This document shows, piece after piece, positions 4,150 to 8,817 of a DNA stretch of 8,817 nucleotides. Under the pieces are notes generated by a model. The model saw only the letters and a program-made list of their open reading frames with translations, had not been told where the DNA came from and did not search any database. The DNA is taken from the NCBI GenBank assembly GCA_032249055.1, contig JAVVGP010000032.1:1-8817 (forward strand). Direction: 5' to 3'. Source of the DNA: SCGC-AAA471-B05 sp032249055 (lineage in GTDB: Archaea > Thermoproteota > Thermoprotei > Gearchaeales > Gearchaeaceae). Every line of letters starts with the position of its first letter. Within the stretch, counting starts at the first letter, position 1. The position numbers and the translations under genes are program-made.

Positions 4150-6129
4150 TCATTTTCCCTTATATTTAGGTGATCTCTTTTCAAGGAATGCTCTCATACC
4201 TTCTTTAAAGTCTTCTGTAGATGATAACATTATTAATTCTTGAGACGCTATTTGTAATTTATCTAGATATATGTTTCTAATTGAATTTATTGCTCTCTTA
4301 ATAGACATGGTTGAGAGAGGTGCAACTCTTTTTATTTTTTCTACGATTTCCACACCGGTTATTTCTAATTGATCTGAAGGAACTACAATATCTACCAATC
4401 CCAACGCTTCAGCCTGCTTTGCACTCATCCATTCTCCTGTTAAAGCATATCTAGCTATTTTTCTACTTACGAATCCAACTCCTAGTGATGAAGCTATAGG
4501 TGGTAATGCACCTATCAATCCTTCAGGAATAGCAAATATCGCATCTTCGCTTGCTATAACTATATCGAAGAATATCAGTAGCTCCATTCCTCCTCCAAAG
4601 GCTAATCCATTGACCTCAGCTATTATTGGCTTGGTGTAATTTGTCAGAATATTTATTAATGGTGAAGATGTTTTCTGAGCCCATTCAATCACACTTGCTG
4701 TATCCTTCCAGTAATGCATCATTTCTATATCATCTCCTGCACAGAAGGCCCTTCCCTCTCCTGTTATTATTACTGCTCTTACTTCTTTATCTTCCTCAGC
4801 TTTCTTAAATGCATTAGTTAATCCATTCCACATTGCTTCGTTTAGAGCATTTAGTTTCTCTGGTCTTCTCATAGTAATCTTTGCGTAATCATGCAATTTC
4901 TCATATCTTACTGGACCGAAGTCTATTTTCTCATAATTCCATTTGAAGAATCCTTCTCCACTCTTCACGCCCAATTTTCCTTTTTCAACCATTTCCGTAA
5001 GTAGAGGATCTGGCTGATAATAATCGTTTCCTGTTTGATTGTATCTCTGCTTTAAGAAGTTCACTATGCTATCAATTCCGAATTTATCTGCAAACGTCAA
5101 AGGTCCTTGAGACCATCCCATTCCCTTCATCATAGCCTTCTCAATATCCTCCATGCTACTAATACCATTTCTTATAAGCCAAGCAGCTTCATTTACAGCT
5201 GGTGCTATTATTCTTAGCGGATTTATTGAATACATACCATCAGTTGGTACTATCTTAGGCCTTTCATATACCTTTCCTGTGTAAGTATAGAATCCTTTAC
5301 CGCTCTTCATCCCTAATCTTCCCTCATCTACCATCTTCTTTAATATTTTAAAGTGGGGTGGTTCCTTTTCTCCTCTCTTTATAGCTTCTAAAGCTACATT
5401 ATATGAAACATCTATTCCAGTAAAGTCTAAAAGTTCTAAGAATCCCATAGGCATTCCAAGTCTAAATCTTGCCATAGCATCTATATCTTCTTTCCTGTAA
5501 CCCTCATCATACATTATAATAGCTTCAGGGAAAGTTCTACTATTTATTCTATTTACTAAGAATCCAGGAACATCTTTTCTAACTATAACATAGTCTTTAC
5601 CTAAACTTTTAGTGAATTCTACTGTGGTTTCCAATGTTTTCTGACTAGTCATATTGCCCATGATAATTTCAACTAAGGGCATGAGAACAGGCGGATTCAT
5701 AAAATGCAGACCTATAAACTTATCCTGTCTTTTGGTTGCCTCAGCTAAATATGAGATTGGGATTGTTGATGTATTAGTTGCAAATATTGCACTAGGCTTC
5801 ACTATATTATCTAGCTCTGAAAAAACCTTCCTCTTCACTTCGCTATTCTCAACCACCGCCTCAATTACATAATCAACATCAGCAAGGTCCTTGAGGTTAA
5901 GTGTAGTTTTTATCCTACTCATGATGACTTCTGGACTTTCTCTAAGCTTTCCACCCTCCTTAAGCTTCTGCAAGCTCCAACTAATTTTCATAAGAGCATT
6001 ATTTAATATATCTTGAGATATATCGTTCAAATAAACTTCATAACCTGCTAATGCTGCAACTTCTGCGATGCCATGACCCATTGTTCCAGCTCCTATAACA
6101 GCAACCTTCTTAATTTGTTCTATACTCAT
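4150..6129 (-). CDS. Bifunctional 3-hydroxyacyl-CoA dehydrogenase / enoyl-CoA hydratase
   Basis: This 659-residue fusion hydrates an enoyl-CoA to the (S)-3-hydroxyacyl-CoA and oxidises it with NAD+. Residues 9-30 form the Rossmann motif VAVIGAGTMGHGIAE. The dehydrogenase catalytic set is complete and correctly spaced: Ser121 (TNTSTIP), His142 (GLHFMNPP), Glu154 and Asn193 (GFLVNR). Two C-terminal dehydrogenase domains follow (about 188-284 and 305-397), each ending in a KSG-[KE]-GF motif. The crotonase domain spans about 405-659, with the oxyanion-hole segments FCAGDD (463-467) and GLAFGGG (508-514) and both catalytic glutamates, Glu516 (GGGMEL) and Glu536 (IPEGLIG), 20 residues apart as in mitochondrial hydratase. 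The ATG has a GGTG SD motif six bases upstream. Sulfolobales homologues such as Msed_0399 act as crotonyl-CoA hydratase/3-hydroxybutyryl-CoA dehydrogenase. Several paralogues exist, so chain length and pathway are inferred. Confidence 0.93.
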   Translation of the reverse strand: MSIEQIKKVAVIGAGTMGHGIAEVAALAGYEVYLNDISQDILNNALMKISWSLQKLKEGGKLRESPEVIMSRIKTTLNLKDLADVDYVIEAVVENSEVKRKVFSELDNIVKPSAIFATNTSTIPISYLAEATKRQDKFIGLHFMNPPVLMPLVEIIMGNMTSQKTLETTVEFTKSLGKDYVIVRKDVPGFLVNRINSRTFPEAIIMYDEGYRKEDIDAMARFRLGMPMGFLELLDFTGIDVSYNVALEAIKRGEKEPPHFKILKKMVDEGRLGMKSGKGFYTYTGKVYERPKIVPTDGMYSINPLRIIAPAVNEAAWLIRNGISSMEDIEKAMMKGMGWSQGPLTFADKFGIDSIVNFLKQRYNQTGNDYYQPDPLLTEMVEKGKLGVKSGEGFFKWNYEKIDFGPVRYEKLHDYAKITMRRPEKLNALNEAMWNGLTNAFKKAEEDKEVRAVIITGEGRAFCAGDDIEMMHYWKDTASVIEWAQKTSSPLINILTNYTKPIIAEVNGLAFGGGMELLIFFDIVIASEDAIFAIPEGLIGALPPIASSLGVGFVSRKIARYALTGEWMSAKQAEALGLVDIVVPSDQLEITGVEIVEKIKRVAPLSTMSIKRAINSIRNIYLDKLQIASQELIMLSSTEDFKEGMRAFLEKRSPKYKGK

Positions 6130-6135
6130 GTTTTA

Positions 6136-6169
6136 CACCTTATATTATATCAATAAAGCAAAATATAAA
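6136..6169 (-). promoter_or_regulatory. Promoter and SD of the bifunctional enzyme gene
   Basis: On the minus strand TTTATATT (6169-6162) lies 33 bases before the ATG, and GGTG (6139-6136) ends six bases before it. This predicts a leader of roughly 10 bases that contains the SD. The gene can therefore be transcribed on its own, although it lies 98 bases behind the synthetase gene. Confidence 0.6.
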
Positions 6170-6187
6170 TATCTCTACACTTGCTTT

Positions 6188-6205
6188 CATGATCAACCTA
6201 TCATG
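6188..6205. promoter_or_regulatory. Dyad upstream of the promoter, candidate operator
   Basis: CATGAT and ATCATG flank the six-base spacer CAACCT, giving perfect 6-base arms. The dyad centre lies about 30 bases upstream of the TATA box centre of the bifunctional enzyme gene, in the gap behind the synthetase. The position would suit a transcription factor; no regulator is identified. Confidence 0.35.
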
Positions 6206-6227
6206 TTCTTCTGGATTGTTAAACCAA

Positions 6228-7886
6228 TTAAGTGCTACTCATATATAAGTTTTTGTACTTCTCTCTTATAACTTTTTTATCAAACTTTCCTACGCTAGTT
6301 TTAGGTATCTCCTCTACGAACAATATTTTATCTGGTAGTTGCCATTTCGCGAACCTTTTAGATAAATGCTCTTTCAGTTCTCTCTCAATTTCTTGAGCAG
6401 GTTTATCTTTATATTCCTTTTTTAAAATTACCAATGCTAGTGGCCTCTCCTCCCATCTAGGATGTGGTATTCCTACAACTGTAGCTTCTAGAACATATGG
6501 ATGTGCCATTAAGTAATTTTCCATGTCGACCGATGAAATCCATTCCCCACCACTTTTAATTAGATCTTTAGCTCTATCCACTATTTTGAAGTAACCCAAT
6601 TCATCTATGTATCCTACATCACCCGTTTTCCAATATAGGTCTGGAGTGATAGCTTCCTTAGTTCTTGGATCATTGTAGTATTCTTTAATTACCCATGGGC
6701 CCCTTACATAAAGCTCTCCTATGCTTTTCCCATCCCATGGAAGTTCTTTCCCAGTAGATAAGTCAACAAGTTTAGCTTCTATACCAAATACTGGAAATCC
6801 CTGCTTTCTCATGTGTTCCCACTGCTCCTCCTCAGATAAAGCCTTGATTTCAGACTTAGGATGATTCATAGTTATGAGGGGTGTTGTTTCAGTAGCCCCA
6901 TAAGCATGAATAATTTTTATTCCAAATTCAGCTAATCCTTTTTGCATGGCTAAAGGAGGTTCTGATGCTCCGCTTGCTGCTCTTATATTGAACTTCGGCT
7001 TAGGCTCCATTTTCCTAAGAACTTCAAGTATAGGCATGAATATTGCTGGTGCTCCTGCAGTTATTGTAACCTTCTCCTTGATCATAATTTCAATAAGGCT
7101 TTCCGGAGTATATCTACCTGGAAATACAATTTTACACCCAACCATCGTTATGGATACGGGTATACCCCAAGCATTAGCATGAAACATAGGTACGATTACA
7201 AGATAAACATCACTAACCTCAGGTCTGAATAGATTGTTAACAGCCCAGCCGTGAAGTATCAAAGCCCTATGCGAGTAAAAGACCCCTTTCGGCTTTCCAG
7301 TAGTACCAGAAGTATAGCATGCTGTAGCAGCTGACTTTTCATCAATTTCATCCCAATCGTATGTTTTAGGATTTTGGGCAATAAGTTCCTCATATCCGTA
7401 GACAGGACTTAAGTTTGTAGAGATCTGTGATAAAGGCTTATCGCTCATGACCACAAAGAAATCAAACTTATGACTTTTAGCCAGTTCTTCAGCTAATTTC
7501 AACAAAGTATCATCTACAAATAGAGCTCTGGCTCCTGCATGATCTAAGATATAGACTAGTTCGCTTGGATGAAGTCTCAAATTGAGTTGTAGCATAACAG
7601 CTCCGATACCTGGAATTGAGAAGTAAGATTCATAGTACCTATGATCATTCCAGCCTAAAACTGCTATACGGTCTCCAGGCTTGACTCCAAGGTTTTTAAG
7701 CGCATTAGCCATAGCACATACTCTTTCATAGACTATTCTGTAGTTCAGTCTATGCACTTTCCCTCCTTGAAGAGTTCTATAAGATACAACTTCGGTGGAT
7801 CCGTGAACCTTTGCTGCGTATTGTATTACTTTCCATAGGTTTAATTGCCACTCATCATTCATTGTGGAAGGAAAACCTTTGATCAA
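6228..7886 (-). CDS. AMP-forming acyl-CoA synthetase (fatty acid--CoA ligase type)
   Basis: This 552-residue enzyme of the ANL superfamily activates a carboxylic acid to an acyl-AMP and then to acyl-CoA. All core motifs are present: the phosphate-binding loop YTSGTTGKPKG (191-201), YGATETTP (329-336), YWKTGDVG with Asp423 (418-425), the hinge region GYFKIVDRAKDLIKSGGEWI (431-450) and the C-terminal catalytic Lys534 in KTSVGKFDKK. No membrane segment is seen, so it should be cytoplasmic. The start is TTG at 7886, chosen because GGGTGA lies six bases upstream and a TATA box lies 35 bases upstream. The first ATG is codon 9. The downstream neighbour is a hydratase/dehydrogenase, which suits fatty acid or hydroxy acid breakdown. 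Relatives in Metallosphaera include 4-hydroxybutyrate-CoA ligases, so the substrate is open. Confidence 0.92.
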   Translation of the reverse strand: MIKGFPSTMNDEWQLNLWKVIQYAAKVHGSTEVVSYRTLQGGKVHRLNYRIVYERVCAMANALKNLGVKPGDRIAVLGWNDHRYYESYFSIPGIGAVMLQLNLRLHPSELVYILDHAGARALFVDDTLLKLAEELAKSHKFDFFVVMSDKPLSQISTNLSPVYGYEELIAQNPKTYDWDEIDEKSAATACYTSGTTGKPKGVFYSHRALILHGWAVNNLFRPEVSDVYLVIVPMFHANAWGIPVSITMVGCKIVFPGRYTPESLIEIMIKEKVTITAGAPAIFMPILEVLRKMEPKPKFNIRAASGASEPPLAMQKGLAEFGIKIIHAYGATETTPLITMNHPKSEIKALSEEEQWEHMRKQGFPVFGIEAKLVDLSTGKELPWDGKSIGELYVRGPWVIKEYYNDPRTKEAITPDLYWKTGDVGYIDELGYFKIVDRAKDLIKSGGEWISSVDMENYLMAHPYVLEATVVGIPHPRWEERPLALVILKKEYKDKPAQEIERELKEHLSKRFAKWQLPDKILFVEEIPKTSVGKFDKKVIREKYKNLYMSST

Positions 7887-7892
7887 ATCTTT

Positions 7893-7928
7893 TCACCCTG
7901 CATTTTAAATAAAATTGAAAAATATAAA
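7893..7928 (-). promoter_or_regulatory. Promoter and SD of the acyl-CoA synthetase gene
   Basis: On the minus strand TTTATATT (7928-7921) is followed by GGGTGA (7898-7893), six bases before the TTG start. The SD decides for the TTG over the downstream ATG at codon 9. The layout closely copies that of the bifunctional enzyme gene. Confidence 0.6.
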
Positions 7929-8130
7929 TTTTTTGGAATAAATTCTATAAGTTTAAATGCATAATTAATTTAAAAAATTTCTATTTTCAAGAATGTTTAT
8001 GGCTAGAAGTTGAATATTATTTGTTGCTAGGTTTATTATATAGTAAGCTAACTCATTTATATAAAATCTATGAATTTAAAAATATTTTTAACGAATTAAT
8101 ATTCTTGAGATTTTGAAATAAAACTAAAGC
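7929..8130. other. Divergent intergenic region, nothing else recognised
   Basis: This is very AT-rich DNA between two divergent promoters. It contains only weak dyads (for example TCAAGAAT near 7987 with ATTCTTGA near 8101). No reading frame or RNA gene is supported. Confidence 0.35.
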
Positions 8131-8150
8131 AAAAGCGTAATGCTTTTATT
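8131..8150 (+). promoter_or_regulatory. TATA box with overlapping dyad for the dioxygenase-like gene
   Basis: CTTTTATT (8143-8150) is centred about 25 bases before the ATG at 8172, which implies a leaderless transcript. A perfect dyad, AAAAGC-GTAAT-GCTTTT (8131-8147), overlaps the BRE and TATA region, where a bound regulator would block initiation. Confidence 0.5.
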
Positions 8151-8171
8151 TGGAATACATCACCAATTTAT

Positions 8172-8817
8172 ATGGAAATTTTGATAAAAGGCTTGCATCA
8201 TATAACATTAGTAACAAGAAATTATCATGTCAATTCATGGTTTTATACAAAAATTTTGGGATTAAAGCAAGTAAAGCTAAGTGTAAATCAGGATGATATT
8301 TTCCATAGGCATGCATTTTATGCAAATGAAAATAAAACAGTAGGTTCAACGATAACATTTTTCGAATGGCCCTTCTTAGATGAAGGATATGCAGGTTTAG
8401 GTTCTCCCCATCACCTTTCATATCTAGTTAATTCTTTAGAAGTCTTAATTAAATGGAGATCTTGGCTTAAATACAATAATATTCCTGTAACAAAAATATA
8501 TCATAGATTCAATAGTGCTTCAATATATTTTAAAGATCCTGATGGTGTTTTGATAGAAATTAAAGTCAAATTAAACGAGAAGATCGATGAAGGATATTTG
8601 AATGAGCTAATGAGAGAAGAGAAGGAAATCAGAGAGCTAAGCTCAGATATGAAACTAATTGCTTTTGACCATGCATCACCTATAACTATCGTAGATCACG
8701 AATTAGTTCGATTCTTTGAGAAAATACTAGGCTTAAAGAAGAGCTATGAGCTAATCAATCCCGATGATCCAAGAACAAAAATTCTTGCTATTGGAAATGA
8801 AGAAAGAGAAGATTTCC
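8172..8817 (+). CDS. VOC-superfamily protein, ring-cleaving dioxygenase-like (partial, 3' end outside window)
   Basis: The frame is open from ATG 8172 to the window edge, giving 215 residues. It has the tandem vicinal-oxygen-chelate layout. Domain 1 begins GLHHITLVTRN (7-17) with FYTKILGLKQVKLSVNQDD (24-42), then TITFFEWPF (60-68), SPHHLSYLV (78-86) and ends YFKDPDGVLIEI (119-130). Domain 2 begins at about 162 (IAFDHASPITIVDHELVRFF) and is cut off. HH at 9-10, His80/81 and Glu129 are at the usual VOC metal-ligand positions. In MhqO/PcpA-type ring-cleaving dioxygenases (about 310 residues) the working iron site is normally in the C-terminal half, so activity cannot be judged here. The gene diverges from the acyl-CoA synthetase, which hints at a link between aromatic ring cleavage and CoA activation, but this is inference. 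Confidence 0.75.
   Translation, partial: MEILIKGLHHITLVTRNYHVNSWFYTKILGLKQVKLSVNQDDIFHRHAFYANENKTVGSTITFFEWPFLDEGYAGLGSPHHLSYLVNSLEVLIKWRSWLKYNNIPVTKIYHRFNSASIYFKDPDGVLIEIKVKLNEKIDEGYLNELMREEKEIRELSSDMKLIAFDHASPITIVDHELVRFFEKILGLKKSYELINPDDPRTKILAIGNEEREDF

Noticed and set aside
4626..4808. Plus-strand Leu-rich ORF
   Set aside because: It is a shadow of the crotonase domain of the bifunctional enzyme.
5654..5872. Plus-strand ORF of 72 residues
   Set aside because: It is a shadow of the dehydrogenase domain, with no promoter or SD.
6946..7182. Plus-strand ORF of 78 residues
   Set aside because: It is a shadow of the acyl-CoA synthetase.
8230..8421. Minus-strand ORF of 63 residues
   Set aside because: It is antisense to the VOC domain of the dioxygenase-like gene, which has clear family motifs.

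Overview
The window looks like crenarchaeal chromosome from the order Sulfolobales. It is AT-rich, with TATA boxes of the form TTTATATT or CTTTTATT about 25-35 bases ahead of starts, leaderless or very short-leader genes, and GGTG Shine-Dalgarno motifs. It also carries a fused 3-hydroxyacyl-CoA dehydrogenase/enoyl-CoA hydratase of the type used by Sulfolobus and Metallosphaera. The genus cannot be fixed from the sequence alone.

The window has two halves. The left half (1 to about 4149) is an accessory region full of small, truncated and frame-broken genes. It holds a tail-anchored coiled-coil protein (2-439, minus), a short frame-split remnant resembling the start of an AIM24-family protein (518-603), a small membrane protein whose N-terminal membrane segment lies in another frame (841-1388), and an unrecognised split remnant (1558-1784). 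It also holds the C-terminal half of an FkbM-type methyltransferase (1865-2278, minus), a second partial copy of the coiled-coil gene's 3' end (2505-2651), and a chimeric plus-strand ORF (2554-2850). That ORF runs from the antisense strand of the duplicated coiled coil into a domain resembling the N-terminal domain of trypsin-like peptidases. It converges on a real peptidase of that family (2863-3762, minus), which is broken by three frameshifts. The 340 bases after it hold a decayed ORF and a 21-base inverted repeat.

The right half (4150-8817) is intact acyl-CoA metabolism. A TTG-started acyl-CoA synthetase (7886 to 6228, minus) is followed by the bifunctional dehydrogenase/hydratase (6129 to 4150, minus). 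Each has its own near-identical promoter and SD arrangement. Divergent from the synthetase is a VOC-superfamily protein resembling ring-cleaving dioxygenases (8172 onward, plus), cut off by the window end. The synthetase would activate a fatty or hydroxy acid to its CoA thioester, and the fusion protein would hydrate the enoyl-CoA and oxidise the 3-hydroxyacyl-CoA. The pair fits beta-oxidation-like degradation or the crotonyl-CoA to acetoacetyl-CoA steps of the 3-hydroxypropionate/4-hydroxybutyrate cycle.

The most interesting points are the chimeric ORF born from the antisense of a coiled coil, the pairing of an orphan peptidase-prodomain-like protein with a split peptidase, and the fact that all recognised frame breaks have the same sign (one base missing). 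One of them sits exactly on a GTTAAAC slippery heptamer. I do not see a clearly new multi-gene system, and most of the left half reads as decay.
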